Assembly: GCF_014621775.1 (NCBI RefSeq)
Contig: NZ_CP061204.1
Location: 2,624,501-2,688,500, forward strand
Source of the DNA: Stenotrophomonas sp. 169
GTDB taxonomy: Bacteria; Pseudomonadota; Gammaproteobacteria; Xanthomonadales; Xanthomonadaceae
Direction: 5' to 3'
Length of the DNA: 64,000 nucleotides
In this document: in pieces, positions 10,112 through 19,328 of the stretch
Layout: every line of letters begins with the position of its first letter
How positions within the stretch are numbered: the stretch's first letter is position 1
Program-made: the position numbers and the translations under genes
Notes under the pieces: generated by a model
What the model saw: only the letters and a program-made list of their open reading frames with translations
What the model was told of the DNA's origin: nothing
Database searches by the model: none

Positions 10112-10125
10112 TGTAAACGTTTTCA
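10112..10125. promoter_or_regulatory. LacI-family-type operator candidate
   Basis: TGTAAACGTTTTCA is a near-perfect palindrome centred on CG, the usual form of LacI/GalR-family operators. It lies in the 341-bp gap between the divergent ABC-ATPase gene and zwf, 132 bp from the ATPase start. No LacI gene is present in the window, so the regulator is unknown. Confidence 0.55.
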
Positions 10126-10286
10126 CGTGGCAGTATCCGTAGGTTGCTGCGCACGCAGTGTGCATCGATGATGGAACGTACACCCGGCCCCTCGTGACGG
10201 GCAGCGCCAGCAGACGCTGGCATGCACCCACGATGGAACGGACAAAGCAGCGCCAAACCCCTCCCGGAACCCAGCCAGGCAGCGAT

Positions 10287-10300
10287 TGACAACGATGTCA
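10287..10300. promoter_or_regulatory. Second LacI-family-type operator candidate, at zwf
   Basis: TGACAACGATGTCA is a palindrome with one mismatched pair around the central CG, resembling LacI-type sites in Xanthomonadaceae. It lies 22 bp upstream of the preferred zwf start codon and overlaps TTGACA at 10286, a possible -35 hexamer. Repression of the Entner-Doudoroff genes is the likely output. The rest of this gap shows no gene. Confidence 0.5.
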
Positions 10301-10321
10301 CCCGGATCTGAAACTCGAGAA

Positions 10322-11758
10322 ATGCACGATACCCTCTTCCTGTTCGGCGCCACTGGCGATCTGGCCCAGCGCTACCTCTTCCCTTCCCTGCTGCGGCTGC
10401 TTGGTGATGGCCTGCTGCCGGAAGACTTCAAGGTCCGTGCGCTGGCATTGTCGCCGCACGACACCGACGCCTTCCGGGACATCCTGCGCCCGCGCCTGCA
10501 GCAATCCATGCCGGCAGCCAGCGAAGCGGACATCGCCTCGCTGCTGCAGCGTATCGACTACCGCTCGGTGGACCTGCGCAACGCCGACTCGGTCGCTGAA
10601 GCCGTGGCCGACCAGGTCGGTCGCCGCTGCGTGAGCTACCTGGCGATTCCGCCCGGCCTGTACATCTCCACCTGCGAAGGTCTGGCCAAGGGCGGTGCAC
10701 TTGCCGCACCGCACCGGCTGATGCTGGAGAAGCCGATCGGCAGCGACAGCGAAAGCGCCGAGCAGATCATCAGCACCATCGGCCAGTGGATCGACGAAGA
10801 CCGCGTGTTCCGCCTGGATCATTACCTCGGCAAGGCCGCGGTACAGAACCTGATCGCGCTGCGTTTCGGCAACACGCTGCTGGAAGCCGTGTGGAACCGG
10901 ACCTACATCGAATCGGTGCACATCCTGGTGTCCGAGAGCGAAGGCGTGGATGGCCGCGATGCCTACTACGCGCGCTCCGGTGCGCTGCGCGACATGGTGC
11001 AGAGCCATATCCTGCAACTGCTGTGCCTGGTGGCGATGGAGCCGCCGGCGTCGCTGGAAGCCGATCGCATCCGCGATGAAAAGGTCAAGGTGCTGCGCTC
11101 GCTTCGTCCGCTGGATGCCAAACACGCCGCACGTGACAGCGTGCGTGGCCGCTACACCGCCGGCAGCATCGACGGCCAGCCGGCGCAGGCCTATCAGCCG
11201 CCGGAAGGCAGCGACGTGGAAACCTTCGCCGGGGTCACCGCGCACATCGACAACTGGCGCTGGAGCGGCGTGCCGTTCCACCTGGTCACGGGCAAGCGCC
11301 TTCCCGAGCGCACCAGCCGGGTCGTGGTCACGCTGAAGCCGGTCACCCATTGGTTGTTCGAGCGCCCGCATCGTGGCCAGGCCACACCGAACCGGCTGGT
11401 GTTCCAGCTGCAGCCGCAGGAGAACATCGAGCTCGGCCTGATGAGCAGCCTGGCGGGCCCGGAATGGGGCGCGCTGGAACTGCAGCCGGTCGAGCTTGAT
11501 CTGTCGGTACCGACCGGCCTGCACCGCCGCATCGCCTACGAACGCCTGTTCCTGGACGCCTTCAATGGCAACCACGCTTTGTTCGTCCGCGATGACGAGG
11601 TGCGTGCGGCATGGCACTGGATCGACAGCGTGGCCGATGCGTGGAAGAACGCCGATCTGCCGTTGCAGCCGTATGCCGCCGGCACCTGGGGCCCCGCCGA
11701 AGCGGCCGGCTTCCTGCCTGGCGATGTCATCGATACCGCACACGGAGACCCGGCATGA
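10322..11758 (+). CDS. zwf: Glucose-6-phosphate 1-dehydrogenase
   Basis: A 478-residue cytoplasmic enzyme that oxidises glucose-6-phosphate to 6-phosphogluconolactone. The NAD(P)-binding GATGDLA lies near the start and the catalytic RLDHYLGK segment in the middle; EKPIGSDS and YARSGALRDMVQSHILQLL are further hallmarks. The usual lysine-glutamate after the active-site HYLGK reads KAA here, a minor deviation. The start ATG at 10322 puts the fold at the expected distance; an in-frame ATG at 10295 would add nine residues. First gene of zwf-glk-pgl-edd, overlapping glk by 4 bp. Confidence 0.95.
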   Translation: MHDTLFLFGATGDLAQRYLFPSLLRLLGDGLLPEDFKVRALALSPHDTDAFRDILRPRLQQSMPAASEADIASLLQRIDYRSVDLRNADSVAEAVADQVGRRCVSYLAIPPGLYISTCEGLAKGGALAAPHRLMLEKPIGSDSESAEQIISTIGQWIDEDRVFRLDHYLGKAAVQNLIALRFGNTLLEAVWNRTYIESVHILVSESEGVDGRDAYYARSGALRDMVQSHILQLLCLVAMEPPASLEADRIRDEKVKVLRSLRPLDAKHAARDSVRGRYTAGSIDGQPAQAYQPPEGSDVETFAGVTAHIDNWRWSGVPFHLVTGKRLPERTSRVVVTLKPVTHWLFERPHRGQATPNRLVFQLQPQENIELGLMSSLAGPEWGALELQPVELDLSVPTGLHRRIAYERLFLDAFNGNHALFVRDDEVRAAWHWIDSVADAWKNADLPLQPYAAGTWGPAEAAGFLPGDVIDTAHGDPA

Positions 11759-12762
11759 CGGCGCAGGAGCGGCCGCTGCTGGTCGCCGACATCGGCGGCA
11801 CCAATGCACGCTTCGCACTGGCCGACACCGCCAGTGACACGCCGCTGCTGGAAGACAGCATCCGGGAATTCCCGGTGGTCGATTTTCCTTCGCTCGGAGA
11901 TGCCGCACGGCATTACCTGCAGGAAGTCGCGGCCGAGGCAGACCGCGGCGTGTTCGCCGTTGCCGGTCGCGTGGACGGTGACGAGGCCCGCATCACCAAC
12001 CACCCGTGGGTGATCTCGCGCAGCCGCACGGCGGCAATGCTCGGGTTTTCCGAGCTGCACCTGATCAATGACTTCGCCGCGCAGGCGATGGCCATTTCGC
12101 TGCTGCAGCCCAAGGATGTGGTGCAGATCGGCGGTGCCGCGTGGAGTCCGCGGCGCAGCGGTGCACCGGCCAACTACGGCGTCATCGGCCCTGGCACCGG
12201 CCTCGGTGTGGGTGGACTGGTGATCCGCAATGACCGCTGCTTCCCGCTGGAAACCGAGGGCGGCCACGTCAGCTTCCCGCCGGGCACCCCGGAAGAGATA
12301 CGCATCCTGGAAATCCTGTCGGAAACCTTCGGCCGGGTATCCAACGAGCGCCTGATCTGTGGCCCCGGGCTGGTCAACATCCATCGCGCCGTCTGCGAAA
12401 TGGCCGGCTTCGATCCAGGCCACCTCAAGCCGGCCGATGTCACCGCACGCGCCGCTACGGGCGATCCGCAGGCGATGCGTGCAGTGGACCTGTTCTGCGC
12501 GATCTTCGGCGCCATCGCCGGTGACCTGGTGCTCATCCAGGGGGCGTGGGACGGCGTGTTCCTGACCGGCGGCCTGGTGCCGCGCATGCTGGAATCCCTG
12601 CAGCATTCCGGCTTCCGCCAGCGCTTCGAACACAAGGGTCGTTTCTCTTCGATCATGGGCCGGGTTCCTTCGCTGGCCGTCATCCACCCCAATCCCGGCC
12701 TGCTCGGCGCGGCGGCCTATGCGGTCGATGCGCAGTGCGGTGCCCTCGGAGCTGTTGCCTGA
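11755..12762 (+). CDS. glk: Glucokinase
   Basis: A 335-residue ATP-dependent hexokinase of the bacterial Glk family that makes glucose-6-phosphate for zwf. The phosphate loop DIGGTNARFAL is near the N-terminus, with NDFAAQAMAI, the GPGTGLGVGGLV segment and the EGGHVSFPP glucose-binding stretch further on. The start ATG overlaps the zwf stop (ATGA), and the stop overlaps the pgl start by one base, so the cluster is translationally coupled. Confidence 0.94.
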   Translation: MTAQERPLLVADIGGTNARFALADTASDTPLLEDSIREFPVVDFPSLGDAARHYLQEVAAEADRGVFAVAGRVDGDEARITNHPWVISRSRTAAMLGFSELHLINDFAAQAMAISLLQPKDVVQIGGAAWSPRRSGAPANYGVIGPGTGLGVGGLVIRNDRCFPLETEGGHVSFPPGTPEEIRILEILSETFGRVSNERLICGPGLVNIHRAVCEMAGFDPGHLKPADVTARAATGDPQAMRAVDLFCAIFGAIAGDLVLIQGAWDGVFLTGGLVPRMLESLQHSGFRQRFEHKGRFSSIMGRVPSLAVIHPNPGLLGAAAYAVDAQCGALGAVA

Positions 12763-13484
12763 TGCCTGTTCCCTTCTCTACCGACCGCGTCGAATTCATC
12801 GCCCACCGCGAAGCCGACGGCTGGATCGAATCCGTTGCCGCGGACATGGCGAAGATCCTCAACGCCGACATCGCCGAACATGGCCGTGCGCGCATGCTGC
12901 TGTCCGGCGGCACCACCCCCGCGCCGGTGTACCAGGCATTGGCCGAGCTGGACGTGCACTGGGACCGCGTAGAAGTGGGGCTGGCCGACGAACGCTGGCT
13001 GTCACCGCAGGATCGCGACAGCAATGCGCGCCTGGTCCGCGAAAACTTCCTGCAGCGTGCCGAAGGCGCCCATTTCGATCCGCTGGTGCGCATCGGCAAG
13101 CCGCTGGCCGAGTGCGTGTACACCGCCAACCTGCAGGCCCAGCACAGCCTGCAGCCGAGCGTGGTTGCACTGGGCATGGGCAATGACGGACATACCTGCT
13201 CGCTGTTCCCCGGCTCGCGCGAGCTGCCGCGTGCACTGGAAAGTACCCTGCCCTACGCCTCACTGGATGCAACCGGCTGCCCGGGCGCCAACCAGTGGCC
13301 GCTGCGCATCACCCTGACGCCGCATGGCCTGCGTTCCTGCCGCCAGCGCCTGCTGCTGCTGCGCGGCAAGCAGAAGCTGGAAGTGCTGCAGCACGCGCTG
13401 GACAGCAACGACGTCCACCAGTATCCGATCCTCGCCGCCATCGAACAGCCCGGTCCGCGCCTGCGCGTGCACTGGGCCGACTGA
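12762..13484 (+). CDS. pgl: 6-phosphogluconolactonase
   Basis: A 240-residue DevB-type lactonase that hydrolyses 6-phosphogluconolactone to 6-phosphogluconate. Family motifs seen are LSGGTTPAPVYQAL near residue 45, a DERWLSPQDRDSN segment, and GMGNDGHTCSLFPG in the second half. The start at 12762 shares a base with the glk stop (TGATG). It completes the glucose-to-6-phosphogluconate section ahead of edd. Confidence 0.93.
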   Translation: MPVPFSTDRVEFIAHREADGWIESVAADMAKILNADIAEHGRARMLLSGGTTPAPVYQALAELDVHWDRVEVGLADERWLSPQDRDSNARLVRENFLQRAEGAHFDPLVRIGKPLAECVYTANLQAQHSLQPSVVALGMGNDGHTCSLFPGSRELPRALESTLPYASLDATGCPGANQWPLRITLTPHGLRSCRQRLLLLRGKQKLEVLQHALDSNDVHQYPILAAIEQPGPRLRVHWAD

Positions 13485-13539
13485 CCTGATCGCCGTGAAC
13501 CGCTTTCCCCCTCTCGCCACCTTCCAACGCTGGTAGCCA

Positions 13540-15456
13540 ATGAGTCTGCATCCGCAACTGCACGCCATCACCGAGCGCATCGTCCGCCGCAGCGCCGCCT
13601 CGCGCGCCGCTTACCTGGCCGGGATCGATGCCGCCCTTCGCGATGGTCCGTTCCGCAGCCGCTTGAGCTGCGGCAACCTTGCCCACGGTTTCGCCGCCTG
13701 TGGCGGTACTGACAAGAGCCGCCTGCGTGGCGGTGTGACGCCGAACCTGGGCATCATCACCTCGTACAACGACATGCTGTCGGCCCACCAGCCGTTCGAG
13801 AGCTACCCGGAGCAGATCCGGCAGATCGCGCGTGAGCTGGGGGCGACCGCCCAGGTGGCCGGCGGTGTGCCGGCGATGTGCGACGGCGTGACCCAGGGCC
13901 GTGGCGGCATGGAGCTGTCGCTGTTCTCGCGTGATGTGATCGCCCAGTCCACCGCGATCGGCCTCAGCCACGACATGTTCGACGCGGCGATCTACCTTGG
14001 CGTGTGCGACAAGATCGTACCTGGCCTGCTGATCGGCGCGCTCGCCTTCGGCCACCTGCCGTCGGTGTTCGTGCCGGCCGGACCGATGACCCCGGGCATC
14101 CCGAACAAGCAGAAAGCAGAAGTGCGTGAGCGCTACGCCGCCGGCGAAGCGACCCGCGAGGAGCTGCTGGAGGTGGAGGCCGCGTCGTACCACGGCGCCG
14201 GTACGTGCACGTTCTACGGCACGGCCAATTCCAACCAGGTGCTGCTGGAAGCCATGGGCGTGCAGTTGCCGGGTGCCTCGTTCGTCAATCCGGAACAGAC
14301 CCTGCGCGGCGCGCTGACCCGCGAGGCCACCGTACGCGCGCTGGACATGACCGCGCTGGGCGATGATTACCGCCCGATCGGCCGGATCATCGACGAGCGC
14401 GCGATCATCAACGCCATCGTGGCGCTGATGGCCACTGGTGGCTCGACCAACCACACCATCCACTGGATCGCGGTGGCACGTGCCGCCGGCATCGTGGTGA
14501 CCTGGGACGACATGGACGAGCTGTCGCAGCTGATCCCGCTGCTGACCCGCGTCTATCCCAATGGCGAAGCCGATGTGAACCGCTTCGCCGCTGCCGGCGG
14601 ACCGGCCTTCGTGTTCGGTGAACTGATCCGCGCCGGGCTGATGCACGGCGACATCGTCACCGTCGCCCGCGGCGGCATGGCCGACTACGCACGCGAGCCG
14701 CGCCTGCAGGACGGCCAGGTGGTATGGGTGGACGGCATCATCCGCAGCGCGGACGAGGACGTCGCGCGCGGCGTCGACAACCCCTTCGAAAGCCAGGGCG
14801 GCCTGCGCCTGCTGCGTGGCAACCTCGGCCGTTCGCTGATCAAGCTGTCTGCAGTGAAGCCGCAGTACCGCACCATCGAAGCGCCTGCCGTGGTGGTCGA
14901 TGCGCCGCAGGTGCTGAACAAGCTGCATGCCGCAGGCCTGCTGCCGCAGGATTTCGTGGCAGTGGTGCGCTACCAGGGCCCGCGTGCGAACGGCATGCCC
15001 GAGCTGCATTCGCTGGCGCCGCTGCTGGGCCTGCTGCAGAACCAGGGCCGCCGCGTGGCGTTGGTCACCGATGGTCGCCTGTCCGGTGCGTCGGGCAAGA
15101 TTCCGGCGGCGATCCACGTGACGCCGGAGGCCGCACGTGGCGGTCCGCTGGGCAAGGTACGCGAGGGCGACATCATCCGCCTGGATGGTGAAGCGGGCAC
15201 GCTGGAAGTGCTGATCGATGCGGCCGAGTGGGCAGCGCGCGAGCAGGCACCGAACACGGCGCCGGCTGCCAATGATCTGGGTCGCAACCTGTTCGCGATC
15301 AATCGCCTGGTAGTGGGTCCGGCCGATCAGGGGGCGATTTCGATTTCCTGCGGGCCGGCAGCCTCTGACGGCAGTGCGTGGGATTACGACGCGGAATACG
15401 AACTGGGGCATGACGCCGCAGCGGCGGCGGCACCGCACGAGTCGAAGGACGCCTGA
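13540..15456 (+). CDS. edd: Phosphogluconate dehydratase
   Basis: A 638-residue Fe-S dehydratase of the IlvD/Edd family, converting 6-phosphogluconate to 2-keto-3-deoxy-6-phosphogluconate. Typical segments are [54 protein letters not shown] and [17 protein letters not shown]. Conserved cysteines in MCDGVTQG and GVCDK serve the cluster. The length is normal for Edd and longer than IlvD. It starts 55 bp after pgl, and eda follows after a gap occupied by a long hairpin element. Confidence 0.95.
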   Translation: MSLHPQLHAITERIVRRSAASRAAYLAGIDAALRDGPFRSRLSCGNLAHGFAACGGTDKSRLRGGVTPNLGIITSYNDMLSAHQPFESYPEQIRQIARELGATAQVAGGVPAMCDGVTQGRGGMELSLFSRDVIAQSTAIGLSHDMFDAAIYLGVCDKIVPGLLIGALAFGHLPSVFVPAGPMTPGIPNKQKAEVRERYAAGEATREELLEVEAASYHGAGTCTFYGTANSNQVLLEAMGVQLPGASFVNPEQTLRGALTREATVRALDMTALGDDYRPIGRIIDERAIINAIVALMATGGSTNHTIHWIAVARAAGIVVTWDDMDELSQLIPLLTRVYPNGEADVNRFAAAGGPAFVFGELIRAGLMHGDIVTVARGGMADYAREPRLQDGQVVWVDGIIRSADEDVARGVDNPFESQGGLRLLRGNLGRSLIKLSAVKPQYRTIEAPAVVVDAPQVLNKLHAAGLLPQDFVAVVRYQGPRANGMPELHSLAPLLGLLQNQGRRVALVTDGRLSGASGKIPAAIHVTPEAARGGPLGKVREGDIIRLDGEAGTLEVLIDAAEWAAREQAPNTAPAANDLGRNLFAINRLVVGPADQGAISISCGPAASDGSAWDYDAEYELGHDAAAAAAPHESKDA

Positions 15457-15482
15457 GCATCATGCGGTGACGATTCCTGGCC

Positions 15483-15643
15483 GAGGCTGCGGGAGGCCTC
15501 GATCAGGACACGCCGCAAGTACGTCCATGTAGGCTCGCACACGCGCATCCCTGCGCGAGAGCGGTCCTGACCGAGGCCTCCCGCAGCCTCCGGACACATT
15601 CCTGGCGCGTTGTGCGCAGCAGAAGAAAAGAAAGGAAAAGCAG
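15483..15643 (-). repeat. Long-stem hairpin element, copy A (minus orientation), between edd and eda
   Basis: The outer arms 15483-15509 and 15564-15590 are complementary over about 27 bases. They enclose two small hairpins: 15520-15531 (TACATGGACGTA on the minus strand) and 15542-15557 (CGCGCAGGGATGCGCG on the minus strand). Both loops show ANGGA. A purine tract at 15621-15643 corresponds to the leading pyrimidine tract of the element on the minus strand, and on the plus strand it doubles as the eda ribosome-binding region. The same architecture recurs near 32.3 kb and three times near 55 kb. Confidence 0.75.
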
Positions 15644-15646
15644 AGC

Positions 15647-16306
15647 ATGGGTATCGCAGAGCATCAGGTACGGGCGGCGGAATTGTTGCGTGCAGCGGGC
15701 ATCCTGCCGGTAGTGACCGTGCATACGCTGGATCAGGCGCGGGCGGTCAGTGCGGCGTTGCTGGAAGGTGGCCTGCCGGCCATCGAGCTGACCCTGCGCA
15801 CGCCGGTGGCGATGGACGCGCTGGCGATGTTGAAGCGCGAACTGCCGGGCGTGGTGGTGGGTGCAGGCACCGTGCTGACGGTGGAGCAGATGCAGCAGTC
15901 CATCGATGCGGGTGCGGATTTCCTGGTGACGCCGGGTACGCCGGCGCACATGGCCGATGCGTTGGCCGCGGCACCGCTGCCGGTCGTGCCGGGTGCGGCC
16001 TCGCCGACGGAACTGCTGGCCCTGTACGCGCGGGGGTTCCGGGTATGCAAGCTGTTCCCGGCCACCGCCGTGGGCGGGCTGGCGATGATCAAGGGACTGG
16101 CCGGGCCGGTGCCGGACCTGAAGCTGTGCCCGACCGGCGGCATCACCGAAGACAGCGCCGCAGAGTACCTCGAGCAGAAGAACGTGCTCTGCATCGGCGG
16201 GTCGTGGATGGTGCCGGGCAACTGGATCGCCGACGGCGCGTGGGACAAGGTGCGCGACGCAGCGGCGGGTGCGGCGAAGATCGTCGCCCGGGTGCGCGGT
16301 CACTGA
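15647..16306 (+). CDS. eda: KDPG aldolase (2-keto-3-deoxy-6-phosphogluconate aldolase)
   Basis: A 219-residue class I aldolase that splits KDPG into pyruvate and glyceraldehyde-3-phosphate, the last step of the Entner-Doudoroff route. The catalytic residues are visible: Glu47 and Arg51 in IELTLRTPVA, and the Schiff-base Lys135 in FRVCKLFPA. VGAGTVLT and CPTGGITEDSAAEYL are family signatures. The purine-rich AAAGGAAAAGCAGAGC precedes the ATG. It is separated from edd by 190 bp containing hairpin element copy A, which may set eda apart in expression. Confidence 0.95.
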   Translation: MGIAEHQVRAAELLRAAGILPVVTVHTLDQARAVSAALLEGGLPAIELTLRTPVAMDALAMLKRELPGVVVGAGTVLTVEQMQQSIDAGADFLVTPGTPAHMADALAAAPLPVVPGAASPTELLALYARGFRVCKLFPATAVGGLAMIKGLAGPVPDLKLCPTGGITEDSAAEYLEQKNVLCIGGSWMVPGNWIADGAWDKVRDAAAGAAKIVARVRGH

Positions 16307-16343
16307 AGCGGTAGCGCCGCGCCCTGCGCGGCGGCGGACGACA

Positions 16344-16368
16344 GGGTGACGATCAACGGTCGTCACCC
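16344..16368. terminator. Hairpin between convergent eda and gacA-type gene
   Basis: GGGTGACGA and TCGTCACCC pair across a 7-base loop. There is no T-tract, so this may be a mixed repeat/terminator structure serving both convergent genes. A GTAG-like palindrome start (GTAGCGCCGCG) lies just upstream, at about 16312. Confidence 0.4.
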
Positions 16369-16395
16369 AACCACACGTACCGCTACCTGCTCCGA

Positions 16396-17043
16396 TCACA
16401 TCGGGCGGGCGGGGTCCACCAGGCCGTACTGGCTGGCCATGCGCGCCAGCGCGATGTTGTCGTGGATACCCATCTTCTCGAACAGGCGTGCCTTGTGCGT
16501 ATTGATGGTCTTCGCGCTCAGGCTGAGCCGGCGCGCGATGTCTTCCTGGCGCAGCCCCTGGGTCAACAACAGGGCCACTTCCAGCTCGCGCGGCGACAGG
16601 CTGTCGAACGGCGAGGCACTGCCCTCCACCGTGGACAACGCCAGGTTCTGCGCGATGTTGCTGCCCAGGTAGCGCCGTCCCTGCGATGCCTCGCGGACCG
16701 CGCGCAGCAGCTCCTGCGCGTTGCAGCCTTTGCTGATGTAGCCGGACGCACCGGCCTCCAGCAGCCGCTTGGGCATGGGGCCATCTTCCAGCACGGACAC
16801 GATGACCACGCGAGTGGCTTCCTGTCCGCGCACGATGCGCTCGGTGACTTCCAGGCCACTGACGCCCGGCAGGTGCAGGTCGCACAGCACGACGTCCGGC
16901 TTCAGCTGGCGGATTTCGCGCAGCGCATCCTCGCCACACTCCGCCTCGCCGATGACCTCGATATCGGTCTCACCGGACAAAATCATCTTCATTCCGGTAC
17001 GGACCAGTGCGTGGTCATCCACCAGATAGATACGAATCGTCAT
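16396..17043 (-). CDS. gacA: GacA/UvrY-type response regulator (LuxR-family output)
   Basis: A 215-residue two-component regulator: receiver domain with Asp9-Asp10 and phosphoacceptor Asp55 (VVLCDLHLPG), then a LuxR-type helix-turn-helix (LSPRELEVALLLTQG to NTHKARLFEKM). Overall length, the N-terminal VDDHALVRTGM and the C-terminal layout fit GacA/UvrY. In gammaproteobacteria these proteins activate small RNAs that titrate CsrA/RsmA; csrA is also in this window at 49.4 kb. The cognate BarA/GacS kinase is not here. The start at 17043 (MTIRIYLVDD) was chosen from the receiver domain boundary. The symbol is by similarity; other NarL-type assignments are possible. Confidence 0.78.
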   Translation of the reverse strand: MTIRIYLVDDHALVRTGMKMILSGETDIEVIGEAECGEDALREIRQLKPDVVLCDLHLPGVSGLEVTERIVRGQEATRVVIVSVLEDGPMPKRLLEAGASGYISKGCNAQELLRAVREASQGRRYLGSNIAQNLALSTVEGSASPFDSLSPRELEVALLLTQGLRQEDIARRLSLSAKTINTHKARLFEKMGIHDNIALARMASQYGLVDPARPM

Positions 17044-17227
17044 GCATGTTCCCCTTTCACCACCGCTGCCGTCTTCCACGGTAGGTACCGCGCAGACGCC
17101 CCACAAGCGTAGTTCCCGACGGTCGCTGCCGAACTGCGGCCAGAATCACATAACGCCCGTGTCTGACCCTGTACCGCTCGCCGTGAACCTGCTTGTCCGA
17201 TCAATATAGCCTATAGGAGGCGCATCT

Positions 17228-17968
17228 TTACGGTTTGTTCACGTCAGCCCGGGCGAGCGGCCCACGCCGGGGACCCCACGGACGCCGCTGGCGGAACATC
17301 ACCAGATAGCAGCCCACGACCCACACCAGCGCCGCACACCAGCCGGCCAGGATGTCGGAGGGGTAATGCACGCCCAGATAGATCCGCGAGATGCTGACCA
17401 GCACCGCGAACAGAGGCGCACCGATCAGCACCGGCACACGCCAGCGCGTGTTCCACGCCAGCAGCACGACCACGCAGGTGAAGGTCATCGAGCCCATCGC
17501 ATGACCGCTGGGGAAGCTGTACGTGGACTCTGGCGCGATGGACTCCCATAGGCTTGGCCGATCGCGCTGGAAGAACTGCTTGCTGCCCATGTTGAGCAGG
17601 GCAGATCCGACGAACGCGATCGCCGCGAAGCTGGCCTCACGCCAGTGCCGACGCAGCAGCAGGGCCGCCACGATGACCACGTCGGCCGGGATCAGGAACC
17701 ACTCATAGCCCAGCCGCGTGACTACCACGACGAACTGGTCAAGCGCCGGGCCATGCCAGCCATGCATGCGCATCAGCAGCGGGGCGTCGAAGTGGAACGA
17801 TTCGAACTCATGTACTTCATCGGCCAACGCAACGAACACCGCCAGCGGCACCAGCACGCCGGCGAACAGCAGCAGGAAGCGCCACGCGTTGCGCGACAGC
17901 CAGTGACGAACCCCTGCCGCCTCTTCCTGGCCGTCCGGTCCGACGAGGTTATCCGGCACTTCGGACAT
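17228..17968 (-). CDS. PAP2-family membrane phosphatase
   Basis: A 246-residue integral membrane protein with about six hydrophobic segments. All three phosphatase motifs are present: KQFFQRDRP (K-x6-RP), FPSGHAMG (PSGH) and [12 protein letters not shown] (SR-x5-H-x3-D). The family removes phosphate from lipids such as phosphatidic acid or undecaprenyl pyrophosphate; the substrate is not predictable here. The start ATG at 17968 is preferred, with GAG about 8 bases upstream; an ATG at 17989 would lengthen the overlap with ispG from 20 to 41 bp. It is probably co-transcribed with ispG. Confidence 0.85.
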   Translation of the reverse strand: MSEVPDNLVGPDGQEEAAGVRHWLSRNAWRFLLLFAGVLVPLAVFVALADEVHEFESFHFDAPLLMRMHGWHGPALDQFVVVVTRLGYEWFLIPADVVIVAALLLRRHWREASFAAIAFVGSALLNMGSKQFFQRDRPSLWESIAPESTYSFPSGHAMGSMTFTCVVVLLAWNTRWRVPVLIGAPLFAVLVSISRIYLGVHYPSDILAGWCAALVWVVGCYLVMFRQRRPWGPRRGPLARADVNKP

Positions 17969-19214
17969 AGTTGCGCTCGACGTAGTCATCGATCAGGGCC
18001 ACGAATTCCTGGGCGATGTTCTCGCCGCGCAGGGTGACCGACTTCTCGCCATCGACAAATACCGGCGCCGACGGCGCTTCCCCGGTGCCCGGCAGCGAGA
18101 TGCCGATGTTGGCGTGCCGCGACTCACCCGGGCCGTTGACGATGCAGCCCATCACCGCCAAGGTCATGTTCTCCGCGCCGGGGTGCTCGATCTTCCACAG
18201 CGGCATGCGCTCGCGCACGTGGTTCTGCACGACCTTGGCCAGCTCCTGGAAGAACTCGGAGGTGGTGCGGCCACAACCGGGGCAGGCGGTGACCAGCGGC
18301 GTGAACGCGCGCTGGCCCGTGGTCTGCAACAGTTCCTGGGCGACGATCACTTCCTGCGTACGCGACTGGCCCGGTTCGGGCGTCAGCGATATCCGGATGG
18401 TGTCACCGATACCTTCCTGCATCAGCACCGCCAGCGCGGCTGCCGAGGCGACGATGCCCTTGCTGCCGATGCCTGCTTCGGTCAGGCCGAGGTGCAGGGC
18501 GAAATCGGACCGCTGCGCCAGGTCGCGATACACGGCGATCAGTTCCTGCACGCCACTGACCTTGGCCGACAGCACGATGCGGTCGCGCGGGAGGCCCAGG
18601 TCGACGGCGGTTTCCGCCGAATCCAGTGCCGACCGGATCAGCGCCTCGCGCAGCACCCGCCCGGCATCCCACGGCTGCGCGCGCTGGGTATTTTCATCCA
18701 TCAACCTGGCGGCCAGCGACTGGTCCAGCGAGCCCCAGTTCGCGCCGATGCGCACCGGCTTGTCGTAGCGGATGGCGAACTCGATCAACTGCGCGAACTG
18801 CAGGTCTTTTTTCTTGCCGAAGCCCACGTTGCCGGGATTGATGCGGTACTTCGCCAACGCTTCGGCGCAGGCCGGCTCGGCGGTGAGCAGCTGATGGCCG
18901 TTGTAATGGAAATCGCCGATCAGCGGCACCTCGATGCCCATCATCGCCAGCTTCTCGACGATGCGCGGGATCGCGGCAGCCGATTCGGCGTTGTTGACCG
19001 TCAACCGGACCATTTCCGATCCAGCGCGCCACAGTTCGGCGACCTGCTTGACGCTGGACGCCACGTCGGCGGTATCGGTGTTGGTCATCGACTGCACCAC
19101 CACGGGCTTGCCGCCGCCCACGATCACCCCGCCGATGCGGACAGGTTGGGTCAGGCGGCGCGGCCAGGCGGTGGGCTCGGCAGGAGGTGTGGGGCGGGAG
19201 ACGGCGTCATGCAT
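17949..19214 (-). CDS. ispG: 4-hydroxy-3-methylbut-2-en-1-yl diphosphate synthase IspG (GcpE)
   Basis: A 421-residue 4Fe-4S enzyme of the MEP isoprenoid pathway, making [19 protein letters not shown] near the N-terminus and [11 protein letters not shown] are typical, and cluster cysteines appear in [10 protein letters not shown] and [12 protein letters not shown]. The N-terminal 25 residues are proline-rich and probably unstructured. The start at 19214 is the first ATG. The gene overlaps the PAP2 gene at its 3' end and is divergent from regB. Confidence 0.95.
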   Translation of the reverse strand: MHDAVSRPTPPAEPTAWPRRLTQPVRIGGVIVGGGKPVVVQSMTNTDTADVASSVKQVAELWRAGSEMVRLTVNNAESAAAIPRIVEKLAMMGIEVPLIGDFHYNGHQLLTAEPACAEALAKYRINPGNVGFGKKKDLQFAQLIEFAIRYDKPVRIGANWGSLDQSLAARLMDENTQRAQPWDAGRVLREALIRSALDSAETAVDLGLPRDRIVLSAKVSGVQELIAVYRDLAQRSDFALHLGLTEAGIGSKGIVASAAALAVLMQEGIGDTIRISLTPEPGQSRTQEVIVAQELLQTTGQRAFTPLVTACPGCGRTTSEFFQELAKVVQNHVRERMPLWKIEHPGAENMTLAVMGCIVNGPGESRHANIGISLPGTGEAPSAPVFVDGEKSVTLRGENIAQEFVALIDDYVERNYVRSAG

Positions 19215-19328
19215 CGGAATATTCTAGCGCTGCCGCGCGACCGCCGGGTGACTCCCATTCAGTGCCGGTGCGGTCTGCGGCCGATTGTCGCAGGCAGGAC
19301 ACACGGGGAGCGCATACGATGAGCGCCC

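Noticed and set aside
10298..11908. A 536-codon minus-strand frame over zwf and glk
   Set aside because: Shadow frame; zwf has catalytic motifs and operon overlaps, while the minus frame has no ribosome-binding site or recognised domain.
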